Positions 44,255 through 53,677 of a stretch of 64,000 bases of DNA are shown in pieces. Numbering within the stretch: position 1 is the stretch's first letter; every line of letters starts with the position of its first letter. Source of the stretch: Desulfitobacterium_A sp035539115 (GTDB taxonomy: Bacteria; Bacillota; Desulfitobacteriia; Desulfitobacteriales; Desulfitobacteriaceae). The DNA lies in NCBI RefSeq assembly GCF_035539115.1, contig NZ_DATLJA010000043.1, positions 62,001-126,000 of the forward strand, read 5' to 3'. Under the pieces are notes generated by a model. That model was not told the DNA's origin. It did no database searches and was given only the letters and a program-made list of their open reading frames with translations. Both the position numbers and the translations under genes were made by a program.

Positions 44255-45463
44255 ATGAATCCAATTGAAAAGTACCTGGCCAAGGCCGCTGACCGGGAAG
44301 AGGTACAGGTGGGTGAGGACATCACTGTAAAAGTGGATTTAGCCATTGCGCATGATGTCACGGGTCCCATGGCTGTTGAACAGTTTCGAAAAATAGGAAT
44401 AGATCATGCTTTTGATCCCCAAAAAGTTATCTTTGTTATTGACCATATTATTCCTGCCGCGACCATCGACGCAAAAGTTGGTCAAAATGTACTGAAAGCA
44501 TTTGCACGGGAATTTGGTGTTAAAATCTACGATCGCGGTGAGGGGGTTATTCATCAAATTATTGCGGAGAAGCATCGTTTAGAACGTGGATCCATTCTTG
44601 TGGGGGCAGACTCGCACACGTGTACCGCTGGAGCGTATGGTGCTCTAGCCATACCCGTCGGTTCAACTGAACTCGCCGCAACTATGGCAACGGGTACGCT
44701 TGATTTAGAAGTTCCAGAAACCTATGAAATCCGTTTAGAAGGTAAACTTCAACCGGGGGTATATGCCAAAGATGTCATCCTCCACTTGATTGGCTATTTT
44801 GGAACGAATGGTTTTACCGATCAAGCGGTGGTTTACACCGGCAGTCTCTTGGAACAACTGAGCCTAGATGATAAAATGACCATTTCCAATATGGGAATTG
44901 AAATGGGAACGATGATTAGTTATTTTGCCGATCCGAAGGAATCGATCGGTTCCGTTAAGGGCGTACATGTTTTTCAAGCAGAAGAAATACCGGTCAGTGT
45001 CGCCTGTTCGCCGAATCCGGGTAATGTTGTGAAGGCAGTGGACGTCGCAGGAACGAAAATTACGCAGGCTGTCATTGGAAGTTGTACCAATGGTCGTCTG
45101 AGTGATATGAAGATCGCTGCTGAAGTTCTAAAAGGGCGTAAAGTAGCCGAGTGGGTCCTACTCCTGGTTATTCCAGCATCGAAGGAAATCGCTCAAGAGA
45201 TGGAAGATCAAGGGCTAACCCGGATCTTCCGCGAAGCCGGCGGGGTGGTCACGAGCCCCGGTTGTGGACCCTGTTTTGGCGCCCACATGGGATTATTAGC
45301 AGCCGAAGATGTCGCCGTTTCCACGACCAATCGCAATTTCCCTGGAAGGATGGGGCACCGTGAGGCGAAGGTATTCCTGGCCTCTCCGCGTTTGGCAGCA
45401 GAGAGTGCTGTGGCTGGTGAGATAGTATCTCCTGGGACGGTAGCGCCCTTAGGAGGTGTATGA
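44255..45463 (+). CDS. dmdA: Dimethylmaleate hydratase, large subunit
   Basis: A 402-residue aconitase-family subunit that, with DmdB, hydrates dimethylmaleate to (2R,3S)-2,3-dimethylmalate. The 4Fe-4S ligands are in GADSHTCTAG (substrate/cluster region near residue 120), GSCTNGR near 275 and SPGCGPCFG near 335. It resembles LeuC/HacA large subunits, but the length and location fit Dmd. The stop at 45461-45463 is adjacent to the small subunit gene, with AGGAGG in its own last codons. A leucine-pathway role is unlikely because no leu genes are nearby. Confidence 0.88.
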   Translation: MNPIEKYLAKAADREEVQVGEDITVKVDLAIAHDVTGPMAVEQFRKIGIDHAFDPQKVIFVIDHIIPAATIDAKVGQNVLKAFAREFGVKIYDRGEGVIHQIIAEKHRLERGSILVGADSHTCTAGAYGALAIPVGSTELAATMATGTLDLEVPETYEIRLEGKLQPGVYAKDVILHLIGYFGTNGFTDQAVVYTGSLLEQLSLDDKMTISNMGIEMGTMISYFADPKESIGSVKGVHVFQAEEIPVSVACSPNPGNVVKAVDVAGTKITQAVIGSCTNGRLSDMKIAAEVLKGRKVAEWVLLLVIPASKEIAQEMEDQGLTRIFREAGGVVTSPGCGPCFGAHMGLLAAEDVAVSTTNRNFPGRMGHREAKVFLASPRLAAESAVAGEIVSPGTVAPLGGV

Positions 45464-45464
45464 G

Positions 45465-45974
45465 ATGACTTGGAACAGTAAATTACGAGGACGGGTTTGG
45501 AAGTTTGGAGCGAATGTAGATACCGATCAAATCCTGCCAGGCTATGCCATGGCAGCACCTGAGGAAAAGCTTAAAGAGTATGCTTTAGCCGGGAGTGCAA
45601 TTCCTGACTTCGCTCAAAAGGTACATCCTGGAGATGTCGTCGTAGCAGGGGATAATTTCGGATGCGGTTCGAGCCGAGAGCAAGCGCCGGTGGCCTTAAA
45701 GGAAGCAGGAGTCAGTCTGATCATAGCCAAGTCCTTGGCTCGGATTTTTAGGCGTAATTCGATCAATATCGGGATACCTGTTTTAGTTGCTGATCTTGTG
45801 GATATGGTCGAAAATGGCCAGGAAATCGAAGTGGACTTAGTCACAGGGGAGATCACGCTTTTGCTTACAGGAGACAAGGTGCAGGGTCAAGTTCTGGCTC
45901 CTAACGTCTTAGCAACGTTGGAAGCGGGCGGGCTCATTGCCAAAGTAAGGCATCAATTAAATCTTGGTAATTGA
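45465..45974 (+). CDS. dmdB: Dimethylmaleate hydratase, small subunit
   Basis: A 169-residue swivel-domain partner of DmdA. Family signatures are the GRVWKFGANVDTDQILPGY start and the substrate loop GDNFGCGSSREQAP near residue 62. I choose ATG 45465, 8 bases after the AGGAGG at 45451-45456; GTG 45456 would overlap that site and the dmdA stop. It is translationally linked to dmdA. Confidence 0.88.
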   Translation: MTWNSKLRGRVWKFGANVDTDQILPGYAMAAPEEKLKEYALAGSAIPDFAQKVHPGDVVVAGDNFGCGSSREQAPVALKEAGVSLIIAKSLARIFRRNSINIGIPVLVADLVDMVENGQEIEVDLVTGEITLLLTGDKVQGQVLAPNVLATLEAGGLIAKVRHQLNLGN

Positions 45975-45998
45975 GTAAGTAAGTTAGGAGGCTTTTTG

Positions 45999-47846
45999 AT
46001 GCAAGAAAAGACGAAACAGATTATCATAGATGACTATGATCGAATTCAGGCTTATGAAAAGGTTTTTAGCGTGGAGATGCCTAAAGTGGGGCCGGATGGT
46101 TCCATCAGTGGTTTGCCTGCTCCTTTTCCCCGGATGGTTCATGGGGTCGAGCGGAGCGGCTATCGGATCACGGAATTAGGCCGCCAAGCGGCTCAGTCCG
46201 ATATTCCGGTACAAAACCCAATTTTGGGTCGTAATAGTGGTGAAGAGACCTATCAAGAGTCTTGCGAAATGTATAAAGTAGCTGAAGAACTGGGCATCAA
46301 ATTGTTTCATTTCGTGCACTCGGAAGCCACGCGCCACATCGATCCGCTTGATGGTGCAGAGCTCATTGAGCAGTCCCGAGGAAAAGGCGGAATTACCCCG
46401 ATGGGGGAGAGAAAGTTCATCGAAATCGGGGGCGGAATCAAGCATCCTGTAAGAATTAATGCGACCGGTGATACGCCGCACCTGTCCATTATCAATTCCT
46501 TGATCGCGGGTTTTGATGGTACGGATATCGGTCCAGTGATTCACGTGCACTTCGGCGGCCGGGGTATCCATGACTATAAGACCAAAGTTCTGAATGGATA
46601 TAAGGCTTTGCAGGTGTGCGCGGACAATAACATTTTCGTGCAAACTGATTCCCACAAACACTTGAATAATATTGGCGGGACAGACGGCATGGCTTTAGCG
46701 ATGTGCTTGATGGCAGAAGGTCTGGCCATTCATGCTGGTTTGCCGAAAGCCTTAAGCGGACTACAAATGAATGTTGCTGGAATTAATCTTTTAGCCGATT
46801 TGGCTTTGATGAGAGCGTTCAAACAAATGATGTGGAGTGAGTTTTTGATCGTTGTACCGGAAACGTTCCAAAACCCGCCAGCCGACTTAATTGCCGAACA
46901 AGCCCACTTTGCTCGAATGGCCATGAGCGCAAAATTAGGTGGCGCGAACTTCTATCGTCCGAAAGCTGCTGAAAATGTTGGGATTCCGACGGGCGTATCG
47001 ATGGCTAAAGCGATCTGGGCGACCCAAAATGTCTTTGAAAACATGGCTCAATATGAAATCCATGATCCCGCGATTGATCGCCGCCAAGAAGAAATTATCC
47101 GGGAAGCGATGGCAGTACTTGGCGCAACCTTTGAACTTAAGAGCGAACTGACTCCGGATGAAGTGGGCCCTGACTTTTGGCTGAAATATAGTGCTGAGGA
47201 ACTCATTGAGCGTGTGGTTACCGCCGGTAAAAGCGGGATCCTTGATGCTCCAAGAGCAGGAGGTTGGGATCTGAAACGGGGCGTGAAAACGCATCGCGAT
47301 CGGGATGGGATTCGGCGGTATGTACCCGGATACGGACCCGTGGGTGTTTCCCCGCAGAAATTAGCGTTCACAACCGAAGAAGTAAAAGTGAATCAAAAGG
47401 TACCGATCACGCAGAAAGAGAAGATTTTGTTAGCTACTATCGGGGCCGATGCTCACGTCATGGGCATCAATATGATCCGGGAAGCCTTTGAGCAGGCCGG
47501 GTATGAGGTGATCTTCCTCCGGGGTATGAATTTACCAGAGACGGTGGCTGAAGTGGCTGCGGAAGCCAAAGTTGATGTGGTAGGAGTGAGTAATCTTCTG
47601 GGTCTGGGTCTAACCTTGTTTCCACGAGTTGGGCAGCACCTTCAAGAACTTGGCATTAGAGATAACGTTTTGTACATTGCCGGTGGGCGGATTGCGGAAA
47701 AAGAAGAAGAACATGCTCAGGTTGAAGAAAAGATAAAGAAGGAAGGAACCGGCTTCTTAGGAGTAGATGGTTTCTTCGGACCGGGGACCAACCCTGCTGA
47801 TGCTATTCAATGGGTAAGAGATAACATCCATAAAGGGGAGAAATGA
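45999..47846 (+). CDS. mgm: 2-methyleneglutarate mutase, coenzyme B12-dependent
   Basis: A 615-residue carbon-skeleton mutase that rearranges 2-methyleneglutarate to (R)-3-methylitaconate. The N-terminal part is a barrel related to methylmalonyl-CoA mutase (GRNSGEETYQESCEM near residue 75, GGRGIHDYKTKVLNGY near 188). The C-terminal B12 domain (about 475-610) has the base-off motif GADAHVMG, then VGVSNLLGLG and YIAGGR, matching the DxHxxG...SxL...GG pattern. ATG 45999 follows TAGGAGG. A MutL-type protein gene lies two genes downstream. Strong assignment. Confidence 0.93.
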   Translation: MQEKTKQIIIDDYDRIQAYEKVFSVEMPKVGPDGSISGLPAPFPRMVHGVERSGYRITELGRQAAQSDIPVQNPILGRNSGEETYQESCEMYKVAEELGIKLFHFVHSEATRHIDPLDGAELIEQSRGKGGITPMGERKFIEIGGGIKHPVRINATGDTPHLSIINSLIAGFDGTDIGPVIHVHFGGRGIHDYKTKVLNGYKALQVCADNNIFVQTDSHKHLNNIGGTDGMALAMCLMAEGLAIHAGLPKALSGLQMNVAGINLLADLALMRAFKQMMWSEFLIVVPETFQNPPADLIAEQAHFARMAMSAKLGGANFYRPKAAENVGIPTGVSMAKAIWATQNVFENMAQYEIHDPAIDRRQEEIIREAMAVLGATFELKSELTPDEVGPDFWLKYSAEELIERVVTAGKSGILDAPRAGGWDLKRGVKTHRDRDGIRRYVPGYGPVGVSPQKLAFTTEEVKVNQKVPITQKEKILLATIGADAHVMGINMIREAFEQAGYEVIFLRGMNLPETVAEVAAEAKVDVVGVSNLLGLGLTLFPRVGQHLQELGIRDNVLYIAGGRIAEKEEEHAQVEEKIKKEGTGFLGVDGFFGPGTNPADAIQWVRDNIHKGEK

Positions 47847-47847
47847 A

Positions 47848-48987
47848 ATGGAAGAGCAAAGCCGAATTCGTACCGCCATACTCAGGGCGGGAACCAGTAA
47901 GGGAATTTTCTTAATGGAAAATGATCTCTCGTCAGATCAAGTCGAGAGAGATCGTGAAATTCTTGCTATTTTTGGAAGTCCAGATGTTCGTCAAATTGAC
48001 GGACTCGGGGGTGCTGATCCCTTGACCAGTAAGGTCGCAATTATTGGCCCAACTTCTCGTGAAGATGCGGATGTCGATTATACCTTTGGGCAAGTCAGCT
48101 ATACGGCAGCTATGATCGATTATTCGGGCAACTGCGGGAATATTTCCTCGGGTGTAGGTCCTTTTGCTGTGGATGAGGGTCTGGTTCGGGCAGTTGAGCC
48201 GATAACTAAAGTCCGCATCCATAATACGAACACGGACAAGATTTTAGTTGCCGAAGTTCCCGTAAAAAATGGCAAAGCGCAGGTTGTTGGAGATTACAAA
48301 GTAGCGGGTGTGCCGGGGACTGGGGCTATGATCATGCTCGATTTTGCGGGCACGGCGGGCGCAGCAACGAATAAGGTATTGCCGACCGGTAAGACCGTTG
48401 ATGTGCTTGATGTTGATGGATTCGGTAAGATTCAAGCTTCAATTGTTGATGTAGCTAATCCCATGGTGTTTGTTCGGGCCAAAGATCTTGGCTTAACTGG
48501 AATTGAAACCCCTGCCGAAATTAGCGGCAACAAGAAAATGCTCGCCATTCTCGAGCAGATTCGGGGTCAAGCAGCTGCCATGATCGGCATGGCCAAGGAT
48601 CCGGCTGATGCCTTGCAAAATAGCCCGGCCTTTCCGATGGTAGCCTTTGTGAGCGAACCCCAAGACTATACTGATTTTACGACCGGAAAGAAGATTTCCC
48701 AGGAACACGTCGATTTGGTCTCGAGATTGATGTATATGCAAGTGATGCACAAAACCTATGCTGGAACAGGGACAACCTGTACGGGAGCAGCGGCGAAGAT
48801 CCCGGGAACCCTTGTGCATGAAGTTTGCTATTCCCAAAATTCCTGGGTGCGGATTGGCCATCCGGCTGGCGTGATTAATATCGAAGTTGAAGTGGAGAGC
48901 CAGGGAGATAAGGTTGAGATTAAAAGAGCTGCTTTTGGACGGACAGCCCGCCGCATTATGGATGGATATAGTTACATTGTGAGATGA
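47848..48987 (+). CDS. mii: 3-methylitaconate delta-isomerase
   Basis: A 379-residue PrpF-family protein (diaminopimelate-epimerase fold) that shifts the double bond of (R)-3-methylitaconate to give dimethylmaleate. Visible are the N-terminal RTAILRAGTSKGIF, the DGLGGADPLTSKVAI segment near 50, the NCGNISSGVGPFAVDEG motif near 95 with the catalytic cysteine candidate, and the later PGTLVHEV. The ATG is one base after the mgm stop codon. A PrpF aconitate isomerase role is the alternative but does not fit the cluster. Confidence 0.9.
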   Translation: MEEQSRIRTAILRAGTSKGIFLMENDLSSDQVERDREILAIFGSPDVRQIDGLGGADPLTSKVAIIGPTSREDADVDYTFGQVSYTAAMIDYSGNCGNISSGVGPFAVDEGLVRAVEPITKVRIHNTNTDKILVAEVPVKNGKAQVVGDYKVAGVPGTGAMIMLDFAGTAGAATNKVLPTGKTVDVLDVDGFGKIQASIVDVANPMVFVRAKDLGLTGIETPAEISGNKKMLAILEQIRGQAAAMIGMAKDPADALQNSPAFPMVAFVSEPQDYTDFTTGKKISQEHVDLVSRLMYMQVMHKTYAGTGTTCTGAAAKIPGTLVHEVCYSQNSWVRIGHPAGVINIEVEVESQGDKVEIKRAAFGRTARRIMDGYSYIVR

Positions 48988-49005
48988 ACTTCCAGTGATT
49001 AAAGA

Positions 49006-50457
49006 ATGCTAGGGGGCGAGGAAATAAAGCACGTCGATTTATTGGTCTATGACGTGGGGAGTACGTACACCAAAGTGACCGCTTTTGCCAAAGAAGCACA
49101 GGAACTCGAATTCATCGGTCGGTCAGAAGCCCCAACTACGGTGGAAAATATTGAGATCGGATGGGTGGAAGCGAGACAAAACTTGGCACGCAGCATCGGT
49201 CTAGAAGATATTGATCCGCAACGGGTCTTGGCCACAAGTTCTGCAGCGGGTGGGCTTCGCATGGTCGCTATGGGTTATATGCCGAGAGTTACCGCCAAAG
49301 CGGCCAAGGAAGTCGCAATGAGCGCAGGTGCACGGGTACTCGAAATCATTTCCCATGAAACGCCACTTGATTTTCGCATCCAGGTTCTCCAGGAAATAAA
49401 GCCGGATATCATCCTTTTAGCCGGGGGAACAGATGGGGGTGATGAGGATTCGCTTTTAGAAAATGCTCAAGTCATTGTTGATAGTAAGAGTAGTGCGGTT
49501 GTGATTATTGCCGGTAATATTCATGTTCAGGCGCGAGTAGAAGAAATTCTGGAGGCCAAGGGAGTCCGAACCATTCGGGTTCCGAATGTGATGCCGACAA
49601 TCCATGAACTTAGGGTCAAACCGGCCCGGAAAGCGATCCATCAGGAGTTTATCCGCCAAATCACACGTGCTAAAGGATTGGGATGTTTGCTGGCGATAGT
49701 TTCTAACGGACGGGTCATCCCGACTCCAGGAGCCGTTTTAATGGGTACAGAACTCCTAGCCTTAGGTACTCCGGAAAATGAAGGCCTCGGCAATATGATG
49801 GTTATTGATATCGGGGGAGCGACCACAGATGTTCACTCTGTCTTACCTGACTTGGAGCAAATAAGTAATGAAGAAAAAGGTTTAGTGGTTTCCAATGAAA
49901 AACAAGTTTCATACCGAACGGTCGAAGGAAATTTGGGTTTAAGGGTAAGTGCTACAGGAATCGTCGAAACAGCTGGAGCGAATGGTGTCTTAACCAAGGT
50001 TGCACTCCAAGGAGAAGACCTGGCTCAAGAATTGCAAGCTTACGCTAATTTTTTGGAGAAACAGCCTGAGTATATTAGTACGACTGAGAAAGAAAAGTTA
50101 TTTGACCAAGGTATGGCGATTGCTGCCATCGAAATTGCGACTAAACGTCATGCAGGGTATATATCCCAGTCCTTTGATCCAGTGATGGGGATTGTGCCGG
50201 GAACTCCTGTCGGACGCGATCTGCGTAAGGTTCGCAAAGTTGTTGCTGTCGGGGGGATCTTCGCGCACTCCAGTGAAGAACTGAGTCGTGAAATTCTGAC
50301 GAAGGCCTTTGCCAATCGGGGGATATCCCTTTTACCCGAAGTTCCGGAATTTATTATCGATAAGTCCTATTTGCTTTACTCTATTGGCGCCTTAGTCCCG
50401 GAATACCCTAATGAAGCCTTGAATCTTGGTTTACACAATATTTACGGACAACCCTAA
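49006..50457 (+). CDS. MutL/GlmL-type ASKHA protein, probable mutase reactivase
   Basis: A 483-residue protein of the MutL (glutamate mutase L, GlmL) family with an actin-like ATPase fold. Phosphate motifs are YDVGSTYTKVTAFA at the N-terminus and DIGGATTDVHSVLPD near 265. In Clostridium, GlmL is encoded with glutamate mutase. Here it follows the B12 mutase by one gene, so it most likely reactivates or protects Mgm. The start is unclear: ATG 49006 lies before the AGGGGGCGAGG site, so a later non-ATG start near 49027-49045 is possible. Confidence 0.88.
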   Translation: MLGGEEIKHVDLLVYDVGSTYTKVTAFAKEAQELEFIGRSEAPTTVENIEIGWVEARQNLARSIGLEDIDPQRVLATSSAAGGLRMVAMGYMPRVTAKAAKEVAMSAGARVLEIISHETPLDFRIQVLQEIKPDIILLAGGTDGGDEDSLLENAQVIVDSKSSAVVIIAGNIHVQARVEEILEAKGVRTIRVPNVMPTIHELRVKPARKAIHQEFIRQITRAKGLGCLLAIVSNGRVIPTPGAVLMGTELLALGTPENEGLGNMMVIDIGGATTDVHSVLPDLEQISNEEKGLVVSNEKQVSYRTVEGNLGLRVSATGIVETAGANGVLTKVALQGEDLAQELQAYANFLEKQPEYISTTEKEKLFDQGMAIAAIEIATKRHAGYISQSFDPVMGIVPGTPVGRDLRKVRKVVAVGGIFAHSSEELSREILTKAFANRGISLLPEVPEFIIDKSYLLYSIGALVPEYPNEALNLGLHNIYGQP

Positions 50458-50499
50458 TTGAGTAGAGATTTAAAATAAGTATAACAAGGGAGAAATAAC

Positions 50500-51372
50500 A
50501 TGCATAATCAAGGGAAAAAACTCAGGGAATTGTTATCTTCGAAGGAAATTCTCGTCGCTCCTGGGGCCCACGACGCCTTGACGGCCAAGATAATTGAAAA
50601 ATCCGGTTTCAATGCTGTTTATATGACAGGATACGGACAAGCAGCGAGCCATTTAGGAATGCCTGATGTGGGGCTGCTAAGCATGAGTGAGATGCTCGCA
50701 CGGGCTAATAACTTCGCAAGCGCTGTTGAGATTCCCGTGATTGCGGACGGCGATACTGGCTTTGGTAATGCAATTAATGTGATGAGAACGGTGCGCCAAT
50801 ATGAACTGGCGGGAGTCGCGGCGATCCAACTGGAGGATCAAGTGGCCCCGAAGAAATGCGGGCATATGACCGGACGACAAGTGATTACGATTGAAGAAAT
50901 GGTCGGTAAGGTCAAAGCAGCGGTCGAAACACGGCAAAACCCTGATTTAGTTATTATCGCGCGTACAGATGCGAGGACAGTTCATGGCATTGAAGAAGCG
51001 ATCAGGCGGGGTAAAGCATACGAAGAAGCTGGGGCAGACGTTATTTTTATCGAGTCTCCAGAGTCTGTCGAAGAGATGAAAATCATTACTTCGAGCTTTA
51101 AGGTTCCTGTCTTAGCGAATATGGTCGAGGGAGGACGCAGTCCTCAACTCTCTGCGCCGGAACTCCAAGCCTTAGGCTACGATATTGTTATTTTCCCAAC
51201 CGCTTCGACCTATATAACGGCACAGAGTATGAAAAACTTAATGGAAGAGCTCAAGAAAACGGGCACGACTAAAGGCTTAATTGATCAAATGATTCCATTT
51301 GCAGAATTTAACGCGTTAATTGGATTAAACGAGATTCGGGAATTAGAAAACAAATTTGTACTCGGTGAATAA
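50500..51372 (+). CDS. dml: 2,3-dimethylmalate lyase
   Basis: A 290-residue isocitrate lyase/PEP mutase superfamily enzyme that cleaves (2R,3S)-2,3-dimethylmalate to propionate and pyruvate, the last pathway step. Signature segments are APGAHDALTAKIIEKSGF at the N-terminus, DGDTGFGN (metal site) near residue 84, and the lyase loop EDQVAPKKCGHM near 112 with the catalytic cysteine. A methylisocitrate lyase role is the alternative, but no prp genes are present. ATG 50500 follows AAGGGAGA. Confidence 0.9.
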   Translation: MHNQGKKLRELLSSKEILVAPGAHDALTAKIIEKSGFNAVYMTGYGQAASHLGMPDVGLLSMSEMLARANNFASAVEIPVIADGDTGFGNAINVMRTVRQYELAGVAAIQLEDQVAPKKCGHMTGRQVITIEEMVGKVKAAVETRQNPDLVIIARTDARTVHGIEEAIRRGKAYEEAGADVIFIESPESVEEMKIITSSFKVPVLANMVEGGRSPQLSAPELQALGYDIVIFPTASTYITAQSMKNLMEELKKTGTTKGLIDQMIPFAEFNALIGLNEIRELENKFVLGE

Positions 51373-51489
51373 TATGACGAAATCATTTCACAGAGCTGGA
51401 TTTATTGCCTAATCGAATTTGGTTATCCATGAAAAGTGAAAAATAAAAAGAAGTTTTCCTGTAATCCATTAAAATGACCGTTAAAAAAA

Positions 51490-51563
51490 AGTACCCTCCT
51501 GTACTATTACGAGGTGTCGTCGCCCGTTCAAGCCGATCCTTAATTATACGTACAGGAGGTACT
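51490..51563 (+). repeat. Imperfect 14/15-base inverted repeat beside the IS110 remnant
   Basis: AGTACCCTCCTGTAC at 51490-51504 and GTACAGGAGGTACT at 51550-51563 differ by one base. It lies just before the start of the transposase remnant; IS1111-type elements have subterminal inverted repeats, so this may be an element end. It is not proven. Confidence 0.45.
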
Positions 51564-51568
51564 CCAAA

Positions 51569-51760
51569 ATGAATAGTTAGCAAAAACAATGAATTCAGCA
51601 ACTCTCAGAAACAACGCGTTGGTGCAGACAGAGCTAAAGAGAAGCACGTTGCGAGGGCTCAGAATTTCCGAGAAATTGAGTTTGAGAAACGGATTTCTTT
51701 CACATCGTTAATAGTGGTCTGCAAGATATTCTCAAATTAAAGCTCGAAGAAATTGTGAGT
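51569..51760 (+). pseudogene. Remnant of an IS110-family transposase (N-terminal part)
   Basis: From ATG 51569 the frame has two early stops (MNS*QKQ*IQQLSETT), shifts, and then reads VGADRAKEKHVARAQNF and REIEFEKRISFT, which is the start of the IS110 DEDD domain: the conserved VG(V/I)DxAKEKHxARA-like motif. Further decay follows, with HIVNSGLQDILKLKLEE in a third frame. The catalytic C-terminal part is gone. The 51755-51997 frame after it has no clear match. It separates dml from niaP and marks an insertion event. Confidence 0.65.
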
Positions 51761-52155
51761 GGAAAGAAGATATTTAGTTTAATTCAAACTCATTCTTTAT
51801 ACTTGAGGACAATGGTAGCACGGAGAAGCCGGGGCAATTATACCATAAGGGCATTTGACTCAGCAAAAAGATTACCTCGCCTTTACTCCTTGAAAGGTAG
51901 AACAAAGGATGAGAGGACCGTTAACGGACCGCTCAAGACATGGGAGAGTAAACTGCAAGGGAAGTTTTGGAGACCCATTTGGGTGATCATATATTAAAGT
52001 AAAAGGCACGAGCCCGTGTTTGAAATACAACCTGGCCATCCAAATAATCACATTATCTAAATATCAAACCATTAAATCAGCGTGTCCTATAAGTGAAATT
52101 CTAAGAAAGAGTGAGAATTTAAGATAAAATCTTAAATTAAAGAGGGAGGTAAATT

Positions 52156-53490
52156 ATGTTCAACATTGCTTCGCGTATTGACAGATTACCTAGTACTCCG
52201 ATGCTTAGGAAAATCCTCGCTTTGTGTGGTATTGGCTGGTTGTTTGATGCTATGGACCAAGGCATGGTGTCTGGAGTTATGGCGGCAATTGGTAAGGACT
52301 GGGCGCTGAGCACGAGTCAATTGGGAATGTTTGGAAGCTCAGCAATGCTAGGTATGATTTTAGGAGCTGCTTTGTCAGGGATGGCCGCGGACAGATGGGG
52401 CAGAAGATCAGTCATCACGGTGACCTTAGTCATTTATGGAATAGCTAGCGCTCTTTCCGGTTTTTCTGTTAATTTTCCCATGCTTCTGATATTGAGATTC
52501 TTGACGGGCTTCGGACTGGGCGGTGAATTACCTGCCGCTTCTACTTTAGTTAGTGAATATTCACCCACTAAAATACGCGGTCGTAATGTTATTATTTTAG
52601 AAAGCTTCTGGGCTTGGGGCTGGATTGCAGCTGCACTCGTCGCGTATTTGCTCATTCCAGTTTATGGCTGGAGAATCGGCTTTTGGGTTGGTGCAGTACC
52701 TGCACTTTTTGCCGCTTACTTGAGAAAAGCTGTTCCAGAATCCCCTCGTTATCTGGAGTTAAAAGGAAAAGATAAAGAAGCCGACGCACTTGTAAGCAAA
52801 ATGGAGAAAGAGGCCGGCATTACGTATAACCACGAAAGCTCAGACACTGAAATGCAAATGAGCAAGGAGCATGTATCCTTCCTGGATCTGTGGTCAAAAA
52901 AATACAGGAGAAGTACAATTGTATTGTGGGTAATTTGGTTTGGTCTTAACTTTGGTTATTATGGCTTTGTCTTATGGACCCCAAGCCTGTTGGTAGGTAA
53001 GGGTTTTGCACTGGTAAAAAGCTTCGAATTCACGTTAATTATGTGTTTAGCACAGCTGCCGGGATATTTCAGCGCAGCTTATCTTGTTGAAAAGATTGGA
53101 CGGAAGAAGGTTCTGGTGGTGTATTTACTGGGCACTGCCTTAGCAGCCTGGTTGTTTGGACATGCTGGAAGTACAAACGAAGTCTTAGCATATGGCTGCT
53201 TACTTTACTTCTTTAGTTTGGGTGCCTGGGGATGCACTTATGCCTATACGCCGGAAGTATATCCGACCGTTGCCAGAGCCAGCGGTTCAGGTTGGGCTTC
53301 TGCCTTTGGTCGTATTGGTGCGTTCATAGCGCCGATGATCGTGCCGGTTATCTACACTGCATATGGAAAAGAGGCTGGTTATACTAATGTATTTATCATG
53401 TTAACAGCGGTATTTGCCATCGTGGCTGTAGTTGTAGGAATCCTTGGAAAAGAAACTATGGGTAAAACACTCGAAGAGATTAGCAATTAG
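52156..53490 (+). CDS. niaP: Niacin (nicotinate) transporter, NiaP-like MFS
   Basis: A 444-residue major facilitator with 12 predicted membrane segments that resembles B. subtilis NiaP. Matches I recognise are GWLFDAMDQGMVSG in segment 1, GMAADRWGRRSV after segment 2, LGGELPAASTLVSEY in segment 4, ESFWAWGWIAAALVAY in segment 5 and FTLIMCLAQLPGYFSAAYL in segment 8, all close to the family. It is the likely uptake route for the substrate of this pathway. ATG 52156 follows GAGGGAGGT. An own promoter is likely in 51998-52155; no sigma-54 site is seen there. Confidence 0.85.
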   Translation: MFNIASRIDRLPSTPMLRKILALCGIGWLFDAMDQGMVSGVMAAIGKDWALSTSQLGMFGSSAMLGMILGAALSGMAADRWGRRSVITVTLVIYGIASALSGFSVNFPMLLILRFLTGFGLGGELPAASTLVSEYSPTKIRGRNVIILESFWAWGWIAAALVAYLLIPVYGWRIGFWVGAVPALFAAYLRKAVPESPRYLELKGKDKEADALVSKMEKEAGITYNHESSDTEMQMSKEHVSFLDLWSKKYRRSTIVLWVIWFGLNFGYYGFVLWTPSLLVGKGFALVKSFEFTLIMCLAQLPGYFSAAYLVEKIGRKKVLVVYLLGTALAAWLFGHAGSTNEVLAYGCLLYFFSLGAWGCTYAYTPEVYPTVARASGSGWASAFGRIGAFIAPMIVPVIYTAYGKEAGYTNVFIMLTAVFAIVAVVVGILGKETMGKTLEEISN

Positions 53491-53644
53491 TACAAAATCT
53501 TCTTGCTTCACTTAATAATCCGATATTGTAATGCGATTTTAGCACGAAGCTTGACTGTACGTAATTGAGATTAGAAAGCCGTTAATCGCTGATGATAGGA
53601 AAAGTCGGGTAAGGTGATTATAGGTACGGTCAAAGGTAGCCTGG

Positions 53645-53677
53645 CATGATATTGGGATACACAACCCCAATATCATG
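53645..53677 (+). repeat. 12-bp perfect stem-loop
   Basis: CATGATATTGGG at 53645-53656 and CCCAATATCATG at 53666-53677, loop of 9 bases. It lies after niaP and at the edge of the corrinoid remnant. No T run follows; it may be a niaP end or an operator. Confidence 0.6.

Noticed and set aside
44255..45974. leuC-leuD (isopropylmalate dehydratase)
   Set aside because: The family is the same, but no leucine genes are near and the genes lie between hmd and mgm, so dimethylmaleate hydratase fits better.
47848..48987. PrpF aconitate isomerase of a methylcitrate cycle
   Set aside because: No prpB, prpC or acnD-like genes are present; the neighbour mgm supplies 3-methylitaconate.
51755..51997. 80-codon open frame before niaP
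   Set aside because: No ribosome site and no recognised domain; it follows directly on transposase debris and is probably non-coding remnant sequence.
53645..53677. Sigma-54 promoter starting with TGGCATG
   Set aside because: The -12 element TTGC is absent at the right distance; the sequence is part of a 12-bp stem-loop.
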